DNA of 46,457 nucleotides. Source: Hyphomonadaceae bacterium (GTDB lineage Bacteria; Pseudomonadota; Alphaproteobacteria; Caulobacterales; Hyphomonadaceae). Under the pieces are notes generated by a model that saw nothing but the letters and a program-made list of their open reading frames with translations, was not told the DNA's origin and did not search any database. Of the stretch, positions 16,309-23,632 are shown in pieces. The translations under genes were made by a program, and so were the position numbers. The DNA is taken from contig JALEGE010000152.1 of assembly GCA_022760335.1 (NCBI GenBank), positions 1 through 46,457 on the forward strand, given 5' to 3'. The stretch's first letter is position 1. Each line of letters starts with the position of its first letter.

Positions 16309-17514
16309 CTATTCCGACATGCGGGCCGGGCTGGGCGGCAGATAGCGCATCTCTTGCAACTGCCCTTTGGCCTGAATTTCCGCACTGGCGGTGGTGAAAT
16401 CGCCCTCAAATGTGTCCGGCGCGGCGAACACCCAGGCAAAGCGTGCACCCTTGCCGGCATCCACGGTGCAGACCAGGTGATCGGCATAGGCTTCCAGGCC
16501 CGGTCCGCAAGCTTGGCGCGCGCGCTCTGGAAGGTCACCGAGCAGGCTGGTGCCGACCTTACTATCATACGGGCCAACCACGCCGCGATTACGTGTGACA
16601 ACGGCCAGCACATGGCCGCGATCCCAATCGGGCTCGATCGTATAGAGATTCCCGCGGCTCCGGGGTGGCATACCCGGTTCAATCACCCGGAAGACGGGAT
16701 AGGAGTCTCCCTCCATACTCTCTGTATGTGCCCGCACAATCAGGGGAGAGAAGGCCACTTCGATGGAGCCCTGGGTGAACGGTGTGGTACCGGTGATGCC
16801 GGCCACCCCGTCAAACCCGAAATCGGGCAGGGCCGGGCGGAACTCGGAAAACGTCGCGGCCTGAACCTTGCGGACATTGGCCATGAAGTCATCCACAGGC
16901 GTGTCACCGGCGACGGATAGATCGGTGCGAAACCCGCGCACCACGCCATCGGGCGAGACCAGGAGATAGGTCGGCGTCCAGGCGATCTGGAGCATTTCAC
17001 TCAGGCTGGCATCGATGTCCAGCACTGTAGGATAGCTATAGCCTACGGCTTCGAAATAGGCCTCCACACTGTCATAGCGCCCAAAGGCTTCATCGGCCCG
17101 GCGCGCATTGGGCGGCGTGTGGATTGAGATGAAATCAAGGCCCGGTTCGGCTTTTGCGAGCGCGGCCAGTTCTGCAGCATGAGGTGCATCGGCGATGCAG
17201 TCGTCGCACCAAAGGCCCCAGACATACACAATCGTCCAGGAATCAATCCGCCGTGGCGACCACTCGCCTCCGCTGACCATGGGCGCGGTAAAATCCGGCA
17301 GCCGTGCCCCAAGCAGGCCGTAGCCATAGGGGCGACCGTCATCATCGAGCAGCACATCATCGCCGTGTGTGTTGGTTGCGCTTTCCGGGGCGATGCTGTT
17401 TTCCGTGATGAAACCCGTGGCAGCGTCGGGAGCGCTGGAACCGCCATGACCGTCTTCACCGCCTGCACAGGCGGACAGCGCAAACAGGGCGGCGGCGAGG
17501 AGAGTGAGACGCAT
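16309..17514 (-). CDS. TlpA-like thioredoxin-fold lipoprotein
   Basis: A 401-residue predicted lipoprotein. The start at 17514 has a good AAGGGAG ribosome site, and the N-terminus MRLTLLAAALFALSACAGG carries a lipobox (LSAC). A thioredoxin/TlpA-type domain occupies about 60-215, with the redox motif WGLWCDDC (CxxC) and the cis-Pro region WTPTYLLVSPDGVV. The C-terminal half (about 230-400) is beta-rich (GTTPFTQGSIEVAFSPLIVR ... EPDWDRGHVLAVVTRNRG) and unrecognised. The family reduces or isomerises disulfides in the periplasm. It sits alone on the minus strand downstream of a thiolase terminator. Confidence 0.85.
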   Translation of the reverse strand: MRLTLLAAALFALSACAGGEDGHGGSSAPDAATGFITENSIAPESATNTHGDDVLLDDDGRPYGYGLLGARLPDFTAPMVSGGEWSPRRIDSWTIVYVWGLWCDDCIADAPHAAELAALAKAEPGLDFISIHTPPNARRADEAFGRYDSVEAYFEAVGYSYPTVLDIDASLSEMLQIAWTPTYLLVSPDGVVRGFRTDLSVAGDTPVDDFMANVRKVQAATFSEFRPALPDFGFDGVAGITGTTPFTQGSIEVAFSPLIVRAHTESMEGDSYPVFRVIEPGMPPRSRGNLYTIEPDWDRGHVLAVVTRNRGVVGPYDSKVGTSLLGDLPERARQACGPGLEAYADHLVCTVDAGKGARFAWVFAAPDTFEGDFTTASAEIQAKGQLQEMRYLPPSPARMSE

Positions 17515-17550
17515 GCGGGCTCCCTTTGTCTGCAGCCAGACATAAGAAAA

Positions 17551-17577
17551 GGCGCCGGCAAAGTCACTGCCGGCGCC
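17551..17577 (-). terminator. intrinsic terminator downstream of thiolase
   Basis: A 10-bp perfect stem, ggcgccggca / tgccggcgcc, with a 7-nt loop is followed on the minus strand by TTTTCTTATG. It lies 23 bp after the thiolase stop and before the TlpA-like gene, which therefore needs its own promoter or read-through. Confidence 0.85.
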
Positions 17578-17600
17578 CCTGAATTCAGCGTGAAGCGTTC

Positions 17601-18809
17601 TTAGTGCAGGAACTCGAAGAGGCCCGCAGCGCCCATGCCGCCGCCGATGCACATGGTAACGACGCCATATTTGGCCTTGCGGCGCTGGCCTTCCAGCAGG
17701 ATAGAGCCGGTGCAGCGCGCGCCGGTCATGCCGAAGGGGTGGCCGATGGAGATCGAACCGCCATTGACGTTGTATTTCGCCGGATCGATGCCGAGGCGGT
17801 CGCGGGAATAGAGGCACTGGCTGGCAAAAGCTTCGTTCAACTCCCAGAGATCGATGTCATCGACTTTCAGGCCATGGCGCTCAAGCAGGCGCGGCACGGC
17901 GAAGACCGGACCGATGCCCATCTCATCCGGGTCGCAGCCGGCAACATTGAAGCCCATGAAACGGCCGAGCGGGGTGATCCCGCGCTTGGCGGCTTCTTCA
18001 GCTTCCATGACGACTACGGCAGCCGCGCCATCTGACAGCTGGGAGGCGTTGCCTGCGGTGACATACTTGCCTTCCTTGACCTGCTGGCCACCGGAGAAGA
18101 CCGGCTTCAGGCCGGCCAGGCTCTCAGCCGTGGTGCCAGGGCGGTTGCACTCGTCGCGGTCGCAGACCACGTCCTGATAAGTCTCCTCACCGGTTTCCTT
18201 GTTGACCAGTTTCATGCGCGTGGCGAGGGGTACGATCTCCTCAGCCATCTTGCCGGATTCCTGGAAGGCGGCGGTGCGCGCCTGACTCTCGGCGGAATAC
18301 TCGTCCTGGTATTCGCGGGAGACACCATAGCGCTCGGCGACGATCTCGGCGGTCTCGATCATGGTCATCCAGATCGCCGGCCATTCGCTCATCAGCTTGT
18401 CTTCGGTATAGCGGTGGAAGTTCATGTGGCCTGAGCGTGAGACCAGCGAGAGGCTCTCCACGCCGCCGCCAATCGCCGCCGGGGCGCCTTCATGGATCAC
18501 AGTATGCGCAGCATTTGCGATGGCCTGCAAACCGGATGAGCAGAACCGGTTGATCGTCGCACCAGACGTGGTCGAAGGGCAGCCGGCCCAGAGCGCGGCG
18601 TTGCGCGCCACATTGTGGCCCGTGGCGCCTTCCGGCTGAGCACAGCCGAGATAGACATCCTCGATCAGGCCCGGCTCAATGCCGGCGCGCTCAATGGCGC
18701 CCTTGATGGCATGACCGGCCATGGTGATGCCATGGGTGTCATTGAGTGAGCCGCGATTGGCCTTTGCCAGGCCGGTACGGGCGGTGGAAACGATAACTGC
18801 TTCGCGCAT
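17601..18809 (-). CDS. acetyl-CoA C-acyltransferase (thiolase)
   Basis: A 402-residue thiolase that cleaves 3-ketoacyl-CoA (or condenses acetyl-CoA) in beta-oxidation. The active site is complete: nucleophile Cys90 in NRFCSSGLQ, His in GGSISIGHPFGMTGAR, and the second Cys in TMCIGGGMGAA. The N-terminus MREAVIVSTARTGLAKANRGSLNDTH fits the FadA-like degradative group more than PhaA. The start has a good upstream ribosome site (CGGAGGAGAATACC). It is divergent from the Kbp-like gene. Together with the acyl-CoA dehydrogenase at 20915 it supplies parts of fatty-acid oxidation. Confidence 0.94.
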   Translation of the reverse strand: MREAVIVSTARTGLAKANRGSLNDTHGITMAGHAIKGAIERAGIEPGLIEDVYLGCAQPEGATGHNVARNAALWAGCPSTTSGATINRFCSSGLQAIANAAHTVIHEGAPAAIGGGVESLSLVSRSGHMNFHRYTEDKLMSEWPAIWMTMIETAEIVAERYGVSREYQDEYSAESQARTAAFQESGKMAEEIVPLATRMKLVNKETGEETYQDVVCDRDECNRPGTTAESLAGLKPVFSGGQQVKEGKYVTAGNASQLSDGAAAVVVMEAEEAAKRGITPLGRFMGFNVAGCDPDEMGIGPVFAVPRLLERHGLKVDDIDLWELNEAFASQCLYSRDRLGIDPAKYNVNGGSISIGHPFGMTGARCTGSILLEGQRRKAKYGVVTMCIGGGMGAAGLFEFLH

Positions 18810-18969
18810 GGGTATTCTCCTCCGAGGATTGCCTTGTCCCAGTATTTTCCTGCCTGTCCTACAGAACCGGCTCGGCCAAGGCTAGATATGCCTTTAGGGC
18901 AGGGCCGCGGTTCCGCTCCTGGTTGTTTTAGGTTAACGGTTTTGCTCACACTTGCGCTGGAGGAACCGC

Positions 18970-19416
18970 ATGCTGGGACTGATCAAATTCGCCATCGACA
19001 AGGGCAAGGATCTCTTCGACAAAAAGGATGATGATGCGACCAAGGCAGTCGCCATCCGCAAGGAAGTTGAAGATCTCGGCCTGGATGAAGCGGTTGAAGA
19101 CGATTTCCGCGTTATCGTGGAAGGTGAGAAGGTGAAGCTGGAAGGCAAGGCACCTGATCAGGAGACCAAGGAAAAGATCCTCCTTGCTGCAGGTAACATC
19201 ACGGGGGTGGCTGAAGTCGAAGACGCCATGACGGCTTCGGAAACCACCTTCTATACAGTCAAATCGGGCGACACTCTGTCAAAGATCGCACGGCGCTATC
19301 TCGGCTCTGCCCGGCTCTATCCCGAAATCTTCGAGGCCAACCGCCCGATGCTGACCCATCCCGACAAGATCTATCCTGGGCAGGTCCTGCGCATTCCCGG
19401 CACCAAGCAGGGGTGA
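18970..19416 (+). CDS. kbp: BON-LysM protein of the potassium-binding Kbp (YgaU) type
   Basis: A 148-residue protein of the same length and order as E. coli Kbp/YgaU. A short N-terminal helix (MLGLIKFAIDKGKDLFDKKDDD) leads to a BON domain (about 25-88, VIVEGEKVKLEGKAPDQETKEKILLAAGNITGVAEVEDAM), then a LysM domain (about 95-147, FYTVKSGDTLSKIARRYLGSARLYPEIFEANRP ... YPGQVLRIP). E. coli Kbp is a cytoplasmic K+ sensor binding one potassium. There is no signal peptide here either. Ribosome site GGAGGAACC precedes the ATG. It is followed by a cupin gene. Confidence 0.9.
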   Translation: MLGLIKFAIDKGKDLFDKKDDDATKAVAIRKEVEDLGLDEAVEDDFRVIVEGEKVKLEGKAPDQETKEKILLAAGNITGVAEVEDAMTASETTFYTVKSGDTLSKIARRYLGSARLYPEIFEANRPMLTHPDKIYPGQVLRIPGTKQG

Positions 19417-19424
19417 GTCACACC

Positions 19425-19820
19425 ATGCCTGTCTATGACCTGTCGACGGAGTTTCTCCATCTTGGTCTTGGCGCTACAGCCGTCCCACAGCCTCCCTTCA
19501 GTGGGATGGATTGGTATGGTGACTATGGCGCTCGACATGACCATGACGGTGCTGACGGCCGTCTGGTTAGCTTGTATAGCTTTTCCAGCTCATGGGATTC
19601 TTGGGAGATGCATCCGCAAGGTCATGAGGTTGTGGTTTGCCTTGCAGGGAGACTGCGCTTGATTCAGGAGCATGTGGACGGACGAGTCGAGACCCTGGAA
19701 CTGGGGCCTAAGCAATATGCCATCAACGCTCCAGGGGTTTGGCATACGGCAGACGTGGATGGTGAAGTAACGGCGCTGTTCATCACGGCAGGAATCGGCA
19801 CACAGCACCGTCCACGCTAA
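19425..19820 (+). CDS. cupin domain protein
   Basis: A 131-residue single-domain cupin from the ATG at 19425; a GTG at 19413 overlapping the previous stop is an alternative. The motif EMHPQGHEVVVCLAGRLRLIQ (cupin 1: H...E-type ligands) and INAPGVWHTADVDGEVTALFIT (cupin 2, His) fit a metal-binding beta-barrel. The pattern resembles the ChrR-like or small-molecule-sensing cupins. The function and ligand are not visible. Confidence 0.8.
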   Translation: MPVYDLSTEFLHLGLGATAVPQPPFSGMDWYGDYGARHDHDGADGRLVSLYSFSSSWDSWEMHPQGHEVVVCLAGRLRLIQEHVDGRVETLELGPKQYAINAPGVWHTADVDGEVTALFITAGIGTQHRPR

Positions 19821-19887
19821 GTCGCGCGTTCAGATTGGCATTCCCAGTAACTGCACCATACTGTTTGCCCTTGTCTGGGAGGATTGA

Positions 19888-20286
19888 ATGGCAAAGGTGT
19901 TGGGAATTGGTGGCTTCTTCTTCCATTGCAGGGATATTGAAGCCACGCGGGAATGGTATGCTCGCGTGCTTGGCCTGAAGCTCGATGAGATGGGGGGCAC
20001 CATGTTTTCCCATGGCGAGGCCGCCGAAGCTTTTGGAAAAGGCGCGATCACTGTCTGGGCGCCGTTCAAGACGGATGGTGACTACTTCGCGCCGTCCACC
20101 GAAAATCACATGATCAATTATATTGTCGATGACCTGACCGGTATTCTGGCGCGGGCTGAAGCCGAAGGCGTTGTGCAGGTCAAGCCGCGCGAGGATTATG
20201 ATTATGGCAGCTTCGGCTGGATCATGGATCCCGATGGCCGCAAGATCGAACTCTGGGAACCAAAGGGGTCCTTCGAGGAAGATTAG
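19888..20286 (+). CDS. VOC (glyoxalase/bleomycin-resistance) family protein
   Basis: A 132-residue VOC-fold protein. It opens with GIGGFFFHCRDIEATREWYARVLGLKLDE, the classic beta-alpha-beta unit with the metal-ligand His, and ends with GSFGWIMDPDGRKIELWEP with the Glu ligand. It may act as a small-molecule dioxygenase, isomerase or binding protein; the substrate is unknown. The spacing to the preceding cupin (67 bp) allows one transcript. A hairpin terminator follows. Confidence 0.88.
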   Translation: MAKVLGIGGFFFHCRDIEATREWYARVLGLKLDEMGGTMFSHGEAAEAFGKGAITVWAPFKTDGDYFAPSTENHMINYIVDDLTGILARAEAEGVVQVKPREDYDYGSFGWIMDPDGRKIELWEPKGSFEED

Positions 20287-20297
20287 CAGACGCAAAA

Positions 20298-20324
20298 AAG
20301 GCCGCCTACGGATGGGCGGCCTTG
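20298..20324. terminator. terminator between VOC gene and small secreted protein gene
   Basis: The stem aaggccgcc / ggcggcctt (9 bp) with a 9-nt loop has A-runs on one side and T on the other. It serves the VOC gene on plus and the convergent small secreted-protein gene on minus. Confidence 0.8.
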
Positions 20325-20347
20325 TTCATTGACGCTGAAGACAACGT

Positions 20348-20650
20348 CTAGTCGTCAACCACTTCATTGCAACGTGCGAGATCTGCTTCATCAAGTTCGC
20401 CGCGCTCGGACGAAAAGCTGGCGAGGCTACCGATTTCCTCAGCCACTTTCTTGCACGAGCGGACAGTGGGGCTGCGGCGGTCCAGTTCGGCCACGCAGGT
20501 ATTGTCAACGCATGTCCAGACAGCGCTGTTGGCGACAAAGGTTGTGCGCTCGGCAACCGGCTCGCTCAGATTGGCGGTGAACAGGGTGCCGGCCAGTGCG
20601 GGGCCGGCGACAAAGAGGGCGCAAGCGCCGAGAATGGAAGTGCGGATCAT
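20348..20650 (-). CDS. small secreted protein (CC_3452/CC_3515-like)
   Basis: A 100-residue exported protein from the ATG at 20650, preceded by GGAG. The signal peptide is MIRTSILGACALFVAGPALA. The mature part has AVWTCVDNTCVAELDRRSPTVRSCKKVAEEIGSLASFSSERGELDEADLARCN. Four cysteines and the VWTC...CV...RSCKK pattern match a small extracytoplasmic family known in Caulobacter-like bacteria and sphingomonads (CC_3515/CC_3452 type). I assign this from memory of the motif. The function of that family is unknown. Confidence 0.75.
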   Translation of the reverse strand: MIRTSILGACALFVAGPALAGTLFTANLSEPVAERTTFVANSAVWTCVDNTCVAELDRRSPTVRSCKKVAEEIGSLASFSSERGELDEADLARCNEVVDD

Positions 20651-20715
20651 GGGAGGCTCCAACATTTGTATCCTGGCTGGATGCGTCCCACCCAGCGACC
20701 TCGATATAGTGATGA

Positions 20716-20739
20716 CTGAATGATTTGTCTATCATTCAG
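20716..20739. promoter_or_regulatory. perfect 9-bp inverted repeat, candidate operator
   Basis: CTGAATGAT and ATCATTCAG flank 6 bases. This 24-bp palindrome lies in the region between the small secreted-protein gene and the acyl-CoA dehydrogenase gene. It is followed at 20741-20756 by TTGTTGCATGCGCAAA, similar to the TGC-rich elements upstream of phaZ and the TonB receptor. A TetR- or GntR-type operator is plausible. Confidence 0.45.
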
Positions 20740-20914
20740 CTTGTTGCATGCGCAAAGATTCTGGCGCTCCGACGCGAACTTGCCAGTGTTTGTTACAGGC
20801 CGGACAGGTGCTTTTTTTTCCACTCCCGTCGCGGCATGCCGCTAGGTCTGCATTGCCTGCGCACGCCTCCTTCCTACACTGGCCGAAAAAACACGCCTCA
20901 GGAGGAGACGCTCA

Positions 20915-22192
20915 ATGGATTTCAACATCCCGCAGGACATTGCCGATTATCTGAATGTGCTCGACGCCTTTATCGAGGCCGAAATCAGGCCGCTTGAGGA
21001 TGTCGACGACAATATCCGCTTCTTCGACCATCGCCGCGAATGGGCGCGTACCGATTTCGACAATGGCGGCCTGCCGCGCGAGGAGTGGGAAGCCCTCCTG
21101 AGAGAGGCCAGGCGCCGGGCCGATGCGGCCGGGCATCTGCGCTATGCCCTGCCGAAGGAATATGGCGGCCAGGATGGCACCAATCTCGGCATGGCGATCA
21201 TCCGCGAGCATTTCGCCAGAAAGGGGCTCGGCCTGCACAATGACCTGCAGAACGAGCATTCGATCGTCGGCAATTTCCCGCAGATCCTGATGCTGCGCGA
21301 TTTTGCCCGCGAGGACCAGAAACACCTGATCGAAGAGGCACTGGAGGGGCGCTATCTCGCCTGCTTTGGCCTCACCGAGCCCGATCATGGCTCGGATGCC
21401 ACGCATATGGAAACGCGCGCGATCCGCGAGACCCGCGATGGTGTTCCCGGCTGGCGGATAAATGGTGAGAAGATGTGGACGACGGGCACCCATGTTGCCA
21501 CGCACATCATGACCTTCTGCCGAACCAGCGGCGAGGATGGCGATGCGCGCGGCATTTCCTGCCTGATCGTGCCGATCGATGCCGAAGGGCTGAAGATCGA
21601 GGAATATATGTGGACCTTCAACATGCCCACCGATCATCCGCGCGTCTCCTACACCGATGTCTGGGTGCCGGAGGAGGCCGTGTTCGGCCCGCCTGAGGGC
21701 GGTCTCGCCCTGGCCCAGCATTTCGTGCATGAAAACCGCATCCGCCAGGCCGCCAGCAGTGTTGGCGCGGCGCTCTACTGTCTGGAAGAGAGCATCAAAT
21801 ATGCCCGCGAGCGCGCGCCCTTTGGAAAGCCCTTGGCGGTCAATCAGGCGATCCAGTTCCCGGTGGTGGAGCTTTACAGCGAGGCTGAGATGCTGCGGCT
21901 CTTCATCTTCAAGACGGCCTGGGACATGGACCAGATGAGCAAGCCGGACGTCGCCAAGCTGCTCTCCGACAAGGTCAGCATGTGTAACTATCGCGCCAAT
22001 CGCCTGTGCTGTGAAGCGGCCGATCGCGCTATGCAGATCCATGGTGGCATGGGCTATTCCCGCCACAAGCCTTTCGAACATATCTACCGCCATCACAGGC
22101 GCTATCGCATCACCGAGGGCTCGGAAGAAATCCAGATGCGCAAAGTGGCCGGACACCTGTTCGGCTTCATGGGCGCGCGCAAGGGCGGCTAG
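20915..22192 (+). CDS. acyl-CoA dehydrogenase
   Basis: A 425-residue flavoprotein that oxidises acyl-CoA to trans-2-enoyl-CoA. It shows the substrate/flavin motif ACFGLTEPDHGSDATHM, GEKMWTTGTHVATH, the dimer region RAPFGKPLAVNQAIQFPV, and the C-terminal QIHGGMGYSRHKPFEHIYRHHRRYRITEGSEEIQ. It is longer than the 380-residue classic type because of an N-terminal extension (residues 1-60), like the ACAD10/11-like group. The ribosome site AGGAGGAGACGC precedes the ATG. It stands alone on plus and ends 1 bp from the convergent hydrolase gene. Confidence 0.92.
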   Translation: MDFNIPQDIADYLNVLDAFIEAEIRPLEDVDDNIRFFDHRREWARTDFDNGGLPREEWEALLREARRRADAAGHLRYALPKEYGGQDGTNLGMAIIREHFARKGLGLHNDLQNEHSIVGNFPQILMLRDFAREDQKHLIEEALEGRYLACFGLTEPDHGSDATHMETRAIRETRDGVPGWRINGEKMWTTGTHVATHIMTFCRTSGEDGDARGISCLIVPIDAEGLKIEEYMWTFNMPTDHPRVSYTDVWVPEEAVFGPPEGGLALAQHFVHENRIRQAASSVGAALYCLEESIKYARERAPFGKPLAVNQAIQFPVVELYSEAEMLRLFIFKTAWDMDQMSKPDVAKLLSDKVSMCNYRANRLCCEAADRAMQIHGGMGYSRHKPFEHIYRHHRRYRITEGSEEIQMRKVAGHLFGFMGARKGG

Positions 22193-22193
22193 G

Positions 22194-23141
22194 TCAAATC
22201 CCGGCGCGCTCCAAAAGGCGATCAAAGGCGGCCCACCAGATGGCGCGGCGCTCATCGGTCTCCATCAGAATTTCGTGCATCGCGCCGGGCACCTGAATGT
22301 GCTCACAATCGGGCAATAGTCCGCAAACCCGATCATGCGAGCGATTGTCGATCAGCTTTTCTTCTTCTGCGGTCGCGACCAGCAGCGGAATGTCGATCTC
22401 AGCCAGTCTTGCGCGCCTTGCAAACGTGCGGACAATATCCAGGCTTGCGCCAAGCCAACCCCAGGTGATCGGCCCCAGGTCGAGATCAGGCGCGGTATCG
22501 ACTAGATCGCGTGCAATCTGCCAGCGGCGCTCGTCATGGGTGACGATATTGTCCTTGAAGCGCTCGGGCGGGCCGGGCTGCTGGGCATAGTCACCCGAGC
22601 GGCCCATCACCCGCATGGCCCAGACCAGATAACGAATACCGAAAATACGTGTGCGCAAGCCCCACATAGGCGCAGAGAAGGCCGCAGCTTCAACGTTGAC
22701 GAGCCTTTCGGAAATCGCGGCAAGTGCAATCGCGCCTCCCATGGAATGGGCGAGGCAAAGATAGGGGCGCGGCAGACGCTCTTCGAGTTCATCCAGCCCG
22801 TTGCGCAGTGCGCCCATGAAGGTCTGGAAATTATCGATATGGCCTTTCTTCGGATCGTCCAACAAGCGCTCGGACAGGCCTTGGCCAGGCCAGTCCAGGA
22901 TCAGCACGGCAAAGCCCTTGGCCTGCAATTCACGCGCGACCTCGAAATATTTCTCGACAAACTCCGTTCGCCCCGGGCAGACAATCACTGTACCGCGCGC
23001 AGCCTTCATAGGCAGTGCAGGCACCATGCAGGCGCGCAGCGTTCGTCCCGCACTTCCTGTAAACCAGACCAGTTCCGCGCCATCCGGACGGGGGTTTCCG
23101 GGGACGTCGACAAAGTCATGCAAGGGGATCGCATTTCTCAT
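22194..23141 (-). CDS. alpha/beta hydrolase (lysophospholipase / monoacylglycerol lipase type)
   Basis: A 315-residue protein of the serine aminopeptidase/Hydrolase_4 group. It shows GTVIVCPGRTEFVEKYFEVARELQAKGFAVLILDWPGQGLSERLL, the nucleophile elbow LAHSMGGAIAL, acid region LLVATAEEEKLIDNRSHDRV, and the final PGAMHEILMETDERR with His. It likely hydrolyses monoglycerides or lysophospholipids. The ATG at 23141 is chosen; a GTG three codons upstream is possible. An intrinsic terminator just upstream ends the SCP2 transcript. Confidence 0.85.
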   Translation of the reverse strand: MRNAIPLHDFVDVPGNPRPDGAELVWFTGSAGRTLRACMVPALPMKAARGTVIVCPGRTEFVEKYFEVARELQAKGFAVLILDWPGQGLSERLLDDPKKGHIDNFQTFMGALRNGLDELEERLPRPYLCLAHSMGGAIALAAISERLVNVEAAAFSAPMWGLRTRIFGIRYLVWAMRVMGRSGDYAQQPGPPERFKDNIVTHDERRWQIARDLVDTAPDLDLGPITWGWLGASLDIVRTFARRARLAEIDIPLLVATAEEEKLIDNRSHDRVCGLLPDCEHIQVPGAMHEILMETDERRAIWWAAFDRLLERAGI

Positions 23142-23162
23142 GATAGCCACTTTAGACGTGGA

Positions 23163-23193
23163 AAAGGGCCCGGCAAATAGTGCCAGGCCCTTT
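23163..23193 (-). terminator. intrinsic terminator after the SCP2 gene
   Basis: The stem aaagggcc-c-ggca / tgcc-a-ggcccttt (12 pairs with one mismatch) and 5-nt loop are followed by a TTTTCC run on the minus strand, 24 bp after the SCP2 stop. Confidence 0.8.
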
Positions 23194-23216
23194 CAGACAG
23201 TCAGATGAGTTGAAGA

Positions 23217-23519
23217 CTAGCTGAACTTGCTCATCAGCGATTGCAGTTGCATGGCAACCGACATGTCGCCTTCGACTTTCAGCTTGCCCTGCATGAACGC
23301 CATGGTTGGGTCCATCGCGCCGGCAGAGATCTTCTGGAAATCGTCCCAGTTGACCTTGATGGTGGCATCAGCGTCGCCATCGGAATTGTCGGCTTTGCCT
23401 TCAGCGCCGTCGATGAACAGCTTGCCCAGATCGCCGAAATCAAATTTCACTTTCTTGGTAAAATCGCCGCCCGCGCTGACTGCTGCATTGGCTTTCGAGG
23501 TGAGTTCTTCGAGGGTCAT
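23217..23519 (-). CDS. SCP2 sterol-binding domain protein
   Basis: A 100-residue single-domain SCP2 protein from the ATG at 23519. The beta-rich core VKFDFGDLGKLFIDGAEGKADNSDGDADATIKVNWDDFQKISAGAMDPTMAFMQGKLKVEGDMSVAMQLQSLM is typical, including the MQGKLKVEGD hallmark. It binds acyl chains or sterol-like lipids in a hydrophobic tunnel and may present lipids to the nearby acyl-CoA enzymes. It is divergent from the carboxyltransferase gene. Confidence 0.92.
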   Translation of the reverse strand: MTLEELTSKANAAVSAGGDFTKKVKFDFGDLGKLFIDGAEGKADNSDGDADATIKVNWDDFQKISAGAMDPTMAFMQGKLKVEGDMSVAMQLQSLMSKFS

Positions 23520-23632
23520 AGTATTCCTCCGGATGGGTGACCTGGCTCCAGCGCGATAAAGCAGAAGCCTGCCCTTTGGCGCAAGGGCAAATGGCTTGAC
23601 CTGCCGCGACGGCACGCAGAATTGATGGCAAA

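Noticed and set aside
20912-22255. 447-codon minus-strand open frame opposite the acyl-CoA dehydrogenase
   Set aside because: GC-rich antisense frame; the plus-strand gene has all family motifs and a ribosome site.
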